Source of the DNA: Massilia eurypsychrophila
GTDB lineage: Bacteria > Pseudomonadota > Gammaproteobacteria > Burkholderiales > Burkholderiaceae_D
DNA: 64,000 nt
Direction of reading: 5' to 3'
NCBI RefSeq assembly: GCF_002760655.1
Contig: NZ_PDOC01000001.1
Location: 1-64,000, forward strand
Of the stretch, positions 18,458 through 28,892 are shown one piece after another. How positions within the stretch are numbered: position 1 is the stretch's first letter; every line of letters starts with the position of its first letter. Under the pieces are notes generated by a model. That model worked only from the letters and a program-made list of their open reading frames with translations. It did not search any database and was not told the DNA's origin. Made by a program: the position numbers and the translations under genes.

Positions 18458-18914
18458 GGTGGTCTCGCTTAAAGCAAAATAAAATGCAAAATCGGGTCTG
18501 ACGTCGCGTCAGCGTTCGGCGCCAATGACATTTCGCAGATGGTTAAGCCAGCGACACGCCAACAGCAAATACTCTTTTTTGCCCGCTAGCGCACACAGCC
18601 AACATGCTGCGTATTGACTGTTCTGCACAAAATACGGGCGGGGAACCCTGAATTAGACTCCATTTCGGCTCGGCTTGTCAAGGTCGGCATTACTTTCGAC
18701 CCTGCGCCGTGTCGCGCCGCAGCATTGCGCGCCGTGCTTTTATCGTGCCTGCGGCGCTGGCAGCCGGCAACGAAAATGACCGGCGTGCCTGTGGATAACT
18801 TAGCTCTTTACGGGTAGAATAGCGTGTTACGTGTGGCGAACCCACGGCGCGACGGACGCGCAGCGGGAAGCAATCGAACCGCCCCTCGACACCTTATTTA
18901 TCACAAGACGATTC
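18458..18914. other. Probable chromosomal replication origin (oriC) between rpmH and dnaA
   Basis: The 457-bp gap between divergent rpmH and dnaA is where oriC lies in many bacteria. It holds a perfect DnaA box (TGTGGATAA, 18790-18798, the reverse of TTATCCACA) and a relaxed one (TTCTGCACA, 18621-18629). Only two clear boxes are visible, which is few for an origin, so further boxes may be degenerate or lie nearby, such as before dnaN. A TAGAAT -10 box at 18815-18820 would place the DnaA box in the dnaA promoter's -35 region, as expected for autoregulation. Confidence 0.6.
18652..18681 (-). promoter_or_regulatory. rpmH operon promoter
   Basis: On the minus strand a perfect -35 TTGACA (18676-18681) is followed by an 18-bp spacer and a -10 TCTAAT (18652-18657). 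The transcript would have a leader of about 190 nt before the rpmH ATG. This is the best sigma70-type promoter in the origin region. Confidence 0.65.
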
Positions 18915-20306
18915 ATGGAAAACTTTTGGCAGTCCTGTTCCGCGCAGTTGGAACTGGAACTGACGCCGCAACAATTTAGCGCGTGGATCAAGCCGCTCGT
19001 GGCCCTCGACTACGAGGATGGCCGCCTGCGCATCGCCGCGCCGAACCGCTTCAAGCTCGACTGGGTCAAGACGCAGTTCGCCAACCGCATCACCGCGCTG
19101 GCGCACCAGTACTGGGAAGCGCCGATCGAAGTGCAGTTCGTGCTCGACCCGAAAAACAACCTGCCGAAAAAAGAGGCGCCGCGGGTGCCGGCGCCGCAGG
19201 ACGGCACGCCCGGCATGGCGCGCCAGGCCAACGAAGCGGCGCCTGCGCCGGAGATGTTCAACATCGGCAATTCGCCGCGCCGCGAACAGAGCCGCATCAA
19301 CACCGATTTGACGTTCGACAGTTTCGTCACCGGCAAGGCCAACCAGCTGGCGCGCGCCGCCGCCATCCAGGTGGCCAACAATCCGGGCGTGTCGTACAAC
19401 CCGCTGTTCTTCTACGGCGGCGTGGGCCTGGGCAAGACCCACCTGATCCACGCGATCGGCAACCAGGTGCTGGCCGACCAGCCTGGCGCCAAGATCCGCT
19501 ACATCCATGCCGAGCAATATGTGCGCGACGTGGTCACGGCGTACCAGCGCAAGGGCTTCGACGACTTCAAGCATTACTATCATTCGCTCGACATGCTGCT
19601 GATCGACGATATCCAGTTTTTTGGCGGCAAGAGCCGCACGCAGGAAGAGTTTTTCTATGCGTTCGAGGCGCTGATCGCGGCGAAGAAACAGATCATCATC
19701 ACCAGCGATACGTATCCGAAAGAGATTACTGGCATGGACGACCGCCTGATCTCGCGCTTCGATTCCGGCCTGACGGTGGCGATCGAGCCGCCGGAGCTGG
19801 AGATGCGGGTGGCGATTCTGCTCAAGAAGGCCAATTCGGAAGGCGTCAATTTCTCCGACGACGTGGCGTTTTTCGTCGCCAAGCATTTGCGCTCGAACGT
19901 GCGCGAGCTCGAAGGCGCGCTGCGCAAGATCCTGGCGTACTCGCGCTTTCACGGCAAGGACATCACGATCGACGTGGTCAAGGAAGCGCTGAAGGATTTG
20001 CTGTCGGTGCAGAACCGCCAGATTTCGGTGGAAAACATCCAGAAGACGGTGGCGGACTTCTTCAACATCAAGGTTGCCGACATGTACTCGAAGCGCCGGC
20101 CAGCGAACATTGCGCGGCCGCGCCAGATTGCGATGTACCTGGCCAAGGAACTGACACAGAAGAGTTTGCCGGAAATCGGCGAGCTGTTCGGCGGGCGCGA
20201 CCATACTACGGTGCTGCATGCGGTGCGCAAGATCGCGCTGGACCGCACCAAGAATGCCGAGTGCAACCATGAGTTGCACGTGCTGGAGCAGACGCTGAAG
20301 GGCTAG
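18915..20306 (+). CDS. dnaA: Chromosomal replication initiator DnaA
   Basis: The 463-residue protein has domain I ([18 protein letters not shown]), a Pro-rich linker, the AAA+ domain (Walker [10 protein letters not shown], Walker [11 protein letters not shown]) and the C-terminal box-binding helix-turn-helix with [15 protein letters not shown]. It binds DnaA boxes and opens oriC. I use the ATG at 18915 because MENFWQ is the conserved N-terminus; the frame is open 84 nt further upstream. Confidence 0.98.
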   Translation: MENFWQSCSAQLELELTPQQFSAWIKPLVALDYEDGRLRIAAPNRFKLDWVKTQFANRITALAHQYWEAPIEVQFVLDPKNNLPKKEAPRVPAPQDGTPGMARQANEAAPAPEMFNIGNSPRREQSRINTDLTFDSFVTGKANQLARAAAIQVANNPGVSYNPLFFYGGVGLGKTHLIHAIGNQVLADQPGAKIRYIHAEQYVRDVVTAYQRKGFDDFKHYYHSLDMLLIDDIQFFGGKSRTQEEFFYAFEALIAAKKQIIITSDTYPKEITGMDDRLISRFDSGLTVAIEPPELEMRVAILLKKANSEGVNFSDDVAFFVAKHLRSNVRELEGALRKILAYSRFHGKDITIDVVKEALKDLLSVQNRQISVENIQKTVADFFNIKVADMYSKRRPANIARPRQIAMYLAKELTQKSLPEIGELFGGRDHTTVLHAVRKIALDRTKNAECNHELHVLEQTLKG

Positions 20307-20461
20307 CGGTCAGACCCCGGGTTTTCAGTCCGGGAGCTGCCCCCTTGGCCCTTAGTATGTTGCCGCAGCAATTTCTGGCAAAATAGCAGTGTTTGAAGCA
20401 ACCGGCATCAGTATCAAAATAGCAACACCAGCTTTTACGATAAACCCTACCGAGGATTACT

Positions 20462-21568
20462 ATGCAATTGGTCAAAACCACCCGAGATACCCTTCTCCGG
20501 CCTCTGCAGATCGTGAGCGGTATTGTCGAGCGTCGGCACACTATGCCGATTCTGGCCAATATCCTCATCCGCAAGGACGGCGAAAACGTCTCGTTCCTGT
20601 CGACCGACACCGAAGTGCAGATCACCACGCACGCGGCCATCGGCTCGGGCGCCGACGTCATCGGCACCACCGTCGCGGCGCGCAAGCTGCTCGACATCTT
20701 GCGCGCGCTGCCTGAGTCGGGCGACGTCACGATGACGTTGCTGAACAAGCGCCTCACCGTGCAGACCGGCAAGTCGCGCTTCGCCTTGCAGACCTTGGCC
20801 GCCGAAGAGTTCCCGACCGTCAACGTCGCCGACACCTTCAGCGCCACCGTCACCTTGCCGCAAAAGACCTTGAAGCACCTGTTCCAGATGGTGCACTTCT
20901 CGATGGCGCAGCAAGATATCCGCTACTATCTGAACGGCCTGCTGCTGGTGCTCGACGGGCGCAACGTCATCGCCGTGGCCACCGACGGCCACCGCCTGGC
21001 GTTCTGCCAGGTCGAGACGGAGCAGGAATTTACCCGCCAGGAAGTGATCATTCCGCGCAAGACCATCATCGAACTGCAGCGCCTGCTCGAAGAAAGCGAC
21101 GAGACGGTTCAGCTCGACATCGCCGCCAGCCAGGTCAAGCTGACGTTTGCCGACATCGAGCTGGTGTCGAAGCTGGTCGAGGGCAAATTCCCCGACTACA
21201 CGCGGGTGATCCCGAAGGGCTACAAGAACGACTTCACGATCGGCCGCGACGAATTGCTGCGTTCGCTGCAGCGCGCCGCGATCATGACGAGCGACAAGTT
21301 CAAGGGCGTGCGCTGCATCATCACGCCGGGCAGCATGAAGATCAGCTCGACCAATGCCGACCAGGAAGAAGCGGTCGAAGAACTCGAGATCGACTACGGC
21401 GGCGATTCGGTCGACATCGGCTTCAACGTCACCTACCTGCTCGACGTGCTGAACAACTTGAAATGCGACCAGATCAACATCGCGCTGGGCGACTCGAATT
21501 CGTCGGCGCTCATTTCGATTCCGGACAACGCCGACTTCAAGTACGTCGTCATGCCAATGCGGATTTAG
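20462..21568 (+). CDS. dnaN: DNA polymerase III sliding clamp (beta subunit)
   Basis: The 368-residue clamp begins MQLVKTTRDTLLRPLQIV and has the three-domain clamp layout, ending in the conserved YVVMPMRI. It encircles DNA and tethers the replicative polymerase. The gap from dnaA is 155 bp and contains a degenerate copy of the GGTCAGACCCC repeat plus a possible promoter (TTGCCG near 20354). It is therefore probably transcribed both from dnaA and on its own. Confidence 0.98.
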   Translation: MQLVKTTRDTLLRPLQIVSGIVERRHTMPILANILIRKDGENVSFLSTDTEVQITTHAAIGSGADVIGTTVAARKLLDILRALPESGDVTMTLLNKRLTVQTGKSRFALQTLAAEEFPTVNVADTFSATVTLPQKTLKHLFQMVHFSMAQQDIRYYLNGLLLVLDGRNVIAVATDGHRLAFCQVETEQEFTRQEVIIPRKTIIELQRLLEESDETVQLDIAASQVKLTFADIELVSKLVEGKFPDYTRVIPKGYKNDFTIGRDELLRSLQRAAIMTSDKFKGVRCIITPGSMKISSTNADQEEAVEELEIDYGGDSVDIGFNVTYLLDVLNNLKCDQINIALGDSNSSALISIPDNADFKYVVMPMRI

Positions 21569-21587
21569 TAACGCATAGTTTCATTCG

Positions 21588-21683
21588 TCATCCTCGCGCA
21601 GCGGGGACCCATGCACAACATGCACTCGCCGCACCGCTCGCCGGTGCAGCAGCGTGGCATGGGTTCCCGCTTCGCGAGGATGA
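21588..21683. repeat. REP-like long hairpin between dnaN and gyrB
   Basis: Two 27-nt arms (21588-21614 and 21657-21683) are inverted copies with two mismatches, built around TCATCCTCGCG and GGGACCCATGC. Between them lies a smaller hairpin, GCACCG/CGGTGC. The layout is typical of REP/BIME-type elements found in intergenic regions of Burkholderiales. It could form a strong RNA structure between the two genes. Confidence 0.8.
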
Positions 21684-24221
<2,538 letters not shown>

Positions 24222-24326
24222 AGCGCTGTAGCTGGACCCACATGCCGGCAAGCTGGGAAGCATAAACTGGCAGAGGGATGAATTTCCTTCTGCCACAGCA
24301 CATACCCAGGCCGCCAGATGAAAAAT

Positions 24327-24350
24327 AGCCCAAGCATGCTTGGGCTTTTT
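24327..24350 (+). terminator. Rho-independent terminator after gyrB
   Basis: A perfect stem AGCCCAAGC/GCTTGGGCT with almost no loop is followed by five T and preceded by five A. It lies about 105 bp after the gyrB stop. The rest of the gap up to 24599 shows no gene and marks the switch from core to accessory DNA. Confidence 0.85.
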
Positions 24351-24599
24351 CATTTCCGCACCGCCGAGCCGCGACTTGTGCAGCACGGACCCCGACGAGG
24401 CTTGTCGTTTTCTGCAGCGGCTCGCAGCCGATCGGGTTAGCAGTTCCGCCGCCAGCTCATCGTTGGATCCTGCGGCACCAGTTCGCCGCGAAATGCCTTT
24501 GCCGGCGATGCTGCAGTGAGGCGCGCGCCGGCCTTTGAGGATAGACGGCGGTGACGGGCTGTGCTTTAATCTACAACCCCCTATCCGGCACCTCCTATT

Positions 24600-26321
24600 T
24601 TGCACTCCGCGATAACTCCCCTGATTCAATTCATTTTTCGGACTCTGCTTTCGTTGTTACTCATCGCGCTGATTCTGGCCGGTGGGCAGTTCCTGCTGCA
24701 ACAGGGGCGGATGCTCATATCCTCGCAGGGCGAGTTAGACGCACTGACAAGTGTAAGCGCGAACATCTCAGCTTATAAACGGCAACTTATCTCTCAGCTG
24801 CAGGCCAGCGCACTCCAAGCTGAGAACGATTCACTGCATGCGATTGATGACCGCATTATCGTCGTCAGGCTGACGCTGCAGGAAAATACGACTGAGGGAC
24901 GGACTTCGCTGGTTCCTTTCCCACTGGCTTCGCCAAAGGAATATGTCGGGCACCTGGTCGACAACTACAAAAGAAAGCTGGCAACGGAACTCGGGAGGCA
25001 GGAGCTAACTTACCTCCAGAAACTACGTGCCTATCTCATTGCTGCGGCTGGTCGGGCGGCGGCCGACCGCGAACTGGCACGACTTGCGATCGCTAGTAAT
25101 CTAGCCAGGACCACATTGCTGCAGCTTCGAGCTGCCAGAGACAAGCTCAACACAGTTGATGCCTTCCGCATGGAACACTCGCTGATTTTGGACAAGAAAT
25201 TACGGCTACTACAAAAGCAACTAAGGGACGCCGATTCCACATACACAACGGCGCGAACGGCTTACGACGGCCAGGCGAAGGCCGTCGCGCAATTCGGTGC
25301 TATCGATCAACGTCCGAGAATCTCATTGGATCAGGCTGCAATCGAACGTGTCACCCAAGACATGGTCGAGCGTTTGGATCAGAACCGCGCCGCAGTCACT
25401 GGTAACTTGGTCGCGCGATTTGCCGGTCCGGTGGTTGCAGTGATGCCCATGGCTTTCATGGTGCTGCTTTTATCGTTCGCCGGGCATTTCATGGTGAAGG
25501 CGTTTTTCTATTACTTCCTCGCACCCCTTGCGGCGCGTTGCAGACCCATTCAGCTTGAAGCGCCACCCCATCCTCATCGGACGACGCGTCAGGGCGTGAT
25601 CGGCGATAGCGCGCGTCCTGGCGTTTCATCGGTGTCCCTCGATGTGCGCCTCGGACCGGACGAAGAACTGCTGATCCTGCCCGAATTTCTCCAGAGCTCG
25701 CCGACCAGCTCTGTGAAGGACACGAAATTCCTGCTCGACCGTTCCTGTATTTGGACCAGCTTGGTCTCCGGTATGTATATGCTGACCCGTGTTCGGGCGA
25801 AGAGCGGTGATGATCGAATCGTGATCTCCTCCGACGCCGATCCGATGAGCGAAATCGCCTTGGTGACCATTCCCTCGGGTTCATCAATGGTGTTCCAGCC
25901 TCGCGGCATGGTGGGCGTCATTTACCAGTCATCGGAACCGCTGAAAATAGCGCGCCGCTGGCGCATTTTCAGCGCGCATGCCTGGCTTACTCTGCAGCTG
26001 CGTTACCTGATCTTTCGTGGTCCGGTGACATTGATTGTACGAGGGTCGCGCGGCGTGCGCGTTGAGCCGGCAGGGCAGGCACGGACGATAAGCCAATACG
26101 CGACCTTGGGTTTTTCTTCCCACCTGGAATACGCAACCGTTCGCAGCGAAACCTTCTGGCCCTATTTTCAAAACAGGGCCGCGCTACTGCAAGACAAATT
26201 TGACGGCGAGAATGGCTACTACGTCTATGACGAAACGCCTCGGTTTGGAAAAAGCGGAGGCTTCTTCACCCGATGCCTCGAGGGCATCACGGATACCGTA
26301 CTGAGAGTGTTTGGTATTTGA
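24600..26321 (+). CDS. Unknown membrane protein with long helical region and beta-rich C-terminal domain
   Basis: The 573-residue protein has a membrane segment near the N-terminus (about residues 10-32) and about 230 residues rich in Gln, Arg, Ala and Leu, probably a periplasmic coiled coil. A second membrane segment follows (about 277-305, MPMAFMVLLLSFAGHFMVK), then a cytoplasmic beta-rich domain of about 250 residues. Parts of the latter (VRLGPDEELLILPEF, GPVTLIVRGSRGVRVEP) faintly recall AIM24-type beta domains, but I do not assign it. The start is a TTG without a clear ribosome-binding site; it is kept because it just precedes the membrane helix. GC content and codon use differ from the core genes, suggesting transfer. 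Confidence 0.72.
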   Translation: MHSAITPLIQFIFRTLLSLLLIALILAGGQFLLQQGRMLISSQGELDALTSVSANISAYKRQLISQLQASALQAENDSLHAIDDRIIVVRLTLQENTTEGRTSLVPFPLASPKEYVGHLVDNYKRKLATELGRQELTYLQKLRAYLIAAAGRAAADRELARLAIASNLARTTLLQLRAARDKLNTVDAFRMEHSLILDKKLRLLQKQLRDADSTYTTARTAYDGQAKAVAQFGAIDQRPRISLDQAAIERVTQDMVERLDQNRAAVTGNLVARFAGPVVAVMPMAFMVLLLSFAGHFMVKAFFYYFLAPLAARCRPIQLEAPPHPHRTTRQGVIGDSARPGVSSVSLDVRLGPDEELLILPEFLQSSPTSSVKDTKFLLDRSCIWTSLVSGMYMLTRVRAKSGDDRIVISSDADPMSEIALVTIPSGSSMVFQPRGMVGVIYQSSEPLKIARRWRIFSAHAWLTLQLRYLIFRGPVTLIVRGSRGVRVEPAGQARTISQYATLGFSSHLEYATVRSETFWPYFQNRAALLQDKFDGENGYYVYDETPRFGKSGGFFTRCLEGITDTVLRVFGI

Positions 26322-26342
26322 GTGCAGACTGAAACGACAGAC

Positions 26343-26556
26343 TGTTGGCGCGGACGCCAAATTGACCCATAGCGCCGATTGTTTCTGACCTTGGCTTTGC
26401 CGCCGGGAGCCTTATAGCGCCTGCGCCTGCGCGAATAAGACTGGGTCAACGAATTTCGACCGGCTTGGGCCGCGCGACGACGCCAAAGGCACCGAAGCAG
26501 CGCCACATCGTCGTGCGCCATCGCCTCCGGATGGCAATTTGGCGTCGGCGCTAACA
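26343..26556. mobile_element. Small non-autonomous IS-like element (IS21-like ends?)
   Basis: The 214-bp stretch is bounded by inverted repeats starting TGTT: TGTTGGCGCGGACGCCAAAT at 26343 and, read from the other end at 26556, TGTTAGCGCCGACGCCAAAT. They agree in 18 of the first 20 positions and on into TTG. TG-starting ends with a GACGCCAAATTG core resemble IS21-family termini, which is family-level inference. No transposase is present and no clear target duplication is seen. The rest of the gap between 26322 and 26709 has no gene. Confidence 0.5.
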
Positions 26557-26709
26557 CGAGTTGCCACAAACACCATTGTCGCTCGTCGACGCAATTGTCA
26601 AATGTTTCTTTGCATCATGTCTTGCCTTGCTGTACTATTTGTCCAGGACAACATCACGACAACCTGACTCCTATCAAATCAGTTTTCACGCAAAAATGAG
26701 GATGATGCA

Positions 26710-27123
26710 ATGCCAATTAATCAACTTGTGTACATAAGCCAAGCAGTCCGTAAGATGTCTCCAGCCGATCTTTCCGCGATCCAAGAAAAGGCAAAGACCA
26801 ACAATGGACCACTCGACGTAACCGGTAGCTTGTTTTACAACGGCGGTTGGTTCTTGCAAGTATTGGAAGGTCCAGCGTCGACTCTCGACAAGCTCTACAA
26901 GAAAATCGAACTCGATCCGCGGCACAAAAATTCGCGGATACTCTACAACGAGCCGGCAAACTTCCGGACGTTTCCGCGGTGGAGCATGAATATGACTAAC
27001 TTGAACGATCGACAAGCCGATAAGTACGATGAACTTGTTGAAGTCCTCGAGGCGGCCCAAACAAACCGAAGGATCGGATCTGCCTCCCCGGCAGTGGCGT
27101 TACTGAAGATTTTCGCCAACTGA
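26710..27123 (+). CDS. BLUF-domain blue-light photoreceptor
   Basis: The 137-residue protein is almost wholly a BLUF domain binding FAD. The photoactive residues are visible: Tyr8 (LVYIS), Asn31/Asn32, Gln50 (GGWFLQVLEG), and Trp91 with Met93 in RWSMNM. A short tail of about 35 residues follows, so it is a stand-alone short BLUF protein that must signal through a partner. No obvious partner gene (EAL or regulator) is adjacent. An AGGATGATGC stretch before the ATG can serve as ribosome-binding site. Confidence 0.93.
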   Translation: MPINQLVYISQAVRKMSPADLSAIQEKAKTNNGPLDVTGSLFYNGGWFLQVLEGPASTLDKLYKKIELDPRHKNSRILYNEPANFRTFPRWSMNMTNLNDRQADKYDELVEVLEAAQTNRRIGSASPAVALLKIFAN

Positions 27124-27295
27124 TACCATGACCTCTGCTGAGACCCCACTCCGGCTCTCACCGTCGCCCTTTCAGGCACAAGGCGGAGTGTCCCCAGGTA
27201 AGGGCCGCACTCCTTCATCACACAACCGCTGCATCTACGCAGCCTCTCCTTGACCACAAGAACTTCGCGGATCGACTTCCAGCCCATCACAGCCC

Positions 27296-27622
27296 CTATA
27301 CGCTAAACAGCCGCCGCATTAACTGGGCTCGGAAGTCTCGTTTGGTATGAATGAACATGTGGACCAAAACTTCCTTGTCGTCGTATTCGTAGACTATTCT
27401 GGTCTGCCTCACCAGGCTTGTTCTGAAGTTCCCTTGTCCTAACTCCTTCAGCTCCTCGGCTTCTTTGCCAGCTTCGGCGTTCAAAGCAATGCTGTCGATC
27501 GTGGCCTTCAATTCCTGATTGACCTCGTTCCAGACTGCGTCGCCGAAATGAGACTTCACATGTGTCCTGATTTCTCGGAAGTCGGCCTTGGCGACGTTCA
27601 GAATGATGACTTGTCGGATCAT
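27296..27622 (-). CDS. RelE/ParE-superfamily toxin
   Basis: The 108-residue basic protein has the RelE/ParE fold pattern: an early helix pair (KADFREIRTHVKSHFGD), a central strand with FRTSLVRQTRIVYEYDDKEVLVHMF and a terminal HTKRDFRAQLMRRL. Such toxins cleave ribosome-bound mRNA or poison gyrase. Its ATG overlaps the stop of an upstream reading frame (GGAATGA), the normal coupling to an antitoxin, but only the antitoxin's end remains. An intact toxin without its antitoxin suggests the toxin is unexpressed, inactive or neutralised in trans. Confidence 0.8.
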   Translation of the reverse strand: MIRQVIILNVAKADFREIRTHVKSHFGDAVWNEVNQELKATIDSIALNAEAGKEAEELKELGQGNFRTSLVRQTRIVYEYDDKEVLVHMFIHTKRDFRAQLMRRLFSV

Positions 27623-27690
27623 TCCTCTTTGTCCATTTCATCAAAGAAGGACCGCGCATCGGTGTAGTTTCGCTCCCCGCAACGAATGGG
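27619..27690 (-). pseudogene. 3' remnant of the cognate antitoxin gene
   Basis: On the minus strand a frame ending NYTDARSFFDEMDKEE runs into a TGA that overlaps the toxin ATG, the expected position of an antitoxin end. Upstream of about 27690 the sequence becomes part of the plus-strand gene of the next locus, so the antitoxin has been cut to about 20 codons. The exact junction cannot be set without a comparison genome. Confidence 0.45.
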
Positions 27691-27716
27691 AGCAATCGAT
27701 CGGTCCGATCAAGGCG

Positions 27717-28811
27717 ATGGCCTGGCCGCTGCTGATGCAAGCCGGTGGGCTGGCGCAGCCAACCGGCACCAAGCTGGGCCTGACGGCGGCCGGCCTGAAG
27801 GCGGTGCATGCCGCGCCAGCCGACGTCGTGCGTGACATCTGGCGCACATGGCTGACATCCACGCTGTTCGATGAATTCAGCCGCATCGATGAGATCAAGG
27901 GACAAAAGGGCAAGGGCCGCATGAGCGCGACCGCGCCACGCCGCGCCATCGTCGGCGCTGCGTTGCGGGGCTGCCCGGTCGACACCTGGATCAGCGTCGA
28001 CGAGTGGTCACGCCATATGCGCGCAGAAGGCATTCCCCTCAAGATCAGCGACGACATCTGGAATCTCTACGTCTGCGACCCGAACTATGGCCCCCTGGCC
28101 TACGCCGGCGCCTACAGCTGGGACGCATTGCAGCTGCGCTACCTGCTGTGTGTGCTGTTCGAATATTGCGCCACGCTCGGCATGATCGACGTTGCCTACC
28201 GCACCCCGCGCAACGCCCGCGGTTGTGGCCACTTGTGGGGCACCGAGGACATGACTTTCTTGTCGCGTTACGACGGCCTGATGTATTTCCGCCTGACCCC
28301 GCTCGGCGCGTATTGCCTGGGGGCCAGCGCCAGCTATACGCCGGTGGCCGCGGCAGCGAGCTGCACGCTGGCGGTGCAGGCGAGCCTGCAAATCAAGGTT
28401 ACGCAGGGCGCCTTGTCGGCCGACGACCGCCTCATGCTCGACAACTGGGCGCTCGAACAGGACGCCCTCAACTGGCGCCTCGACCGCGAGACAGCCATCG
28501 CGGCGATCGAACGCGGTCACGACGTGGCGCAGCTCGCCGCCTTCCTGCGAGCGCGCGACAGCCAGCCGCTGCCGGCGCAGGTGGAAGCTTTCATGCGCAC
28601 CTGCGACAAGCGCGGCAAGGCGATGAAAGTGCTGGCGCCAAGCTTGCTGATCGAATGCGTCGACGCCGACACCGCCGACCTGCTCGCCGCGCACAAGGAC
28701 ACCGCCCGCCTGTGCATGCGCGCCGGCCAGCGCCACCTCGTCGTCCGCCTCGATCAGGAAGCGAAATTTCGCACGGCGGCGCGTCTGCTGGGCTACGGCA
28801 TCCTGGCATAG
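27717..28811 (+). CDS. 5'-truncated gene upstream of the Wadjet-like operon (helicase-associated-domain-like C-terminus)
   Basis: The frame is open from 27588, but the first 40 codons are the reverse of the toxin/antitoxin junction, so the original 5' part is missing. The remaining 364 residues look like a real protein. GTKLGLTAAGLKAV and the end PSLLIECVDADTADLL...FRTAARLLGYGIL resemble the XPB/Ssl2-like helicase-associated domain. ATG at 27717 is the first plausible start in the surviving part. It is in the same direction as jetA, 81 bp upstream, and may be an accessory gene of the locus. The family assignment is tentative. Confidence 0.65.
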   Translation: MAWPLLMQAGGLAQPTGTKLGLTAAGLKAVHAAPADVVRDIWRTWLTSTLFDEFSRIDEIKGQKGKGRMSATAPRRAIVGAALRGCPVDTWISVDEWSRHMRAEGIPLKISDDIWNLYVCDPNYGPLAYAGAYSWDALQLRYLLCVLFEYCATLGMIDVAYRTPRNARGCGHLWGTEDMTFLSRYDGLMYFRLTPLGAYCLGASASYTPVAAAASCTLAVQASLQIKVTQGALSADDRLMLDNWALEQDALNWRLDRETAIAAIERGHDVAQLAAFLRARDSQPLPAQVEAFMRTCDKRGKAMKVLAPSLLIECVDADTADLLAAHKDTARLCMRAGQRHLVVRLDQEAKFRTAARLLGYGILA

Positions 28812-28892
28812 GCGCGGCCAGCGCAACTGCCGTATACTGCGCACAGTCGCCCCACCCTCTCCGTCAGCCCGACGATCAACCCGAGCACATAA

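Noticed and set aside
18831-18914. Upstream extension of dnaA by 28 codons
   Set aside because: The frame is open, but MENFWQ at 18915 is the conserved DnaA N-terminus and the extension overlaps the probable promoter and leader.
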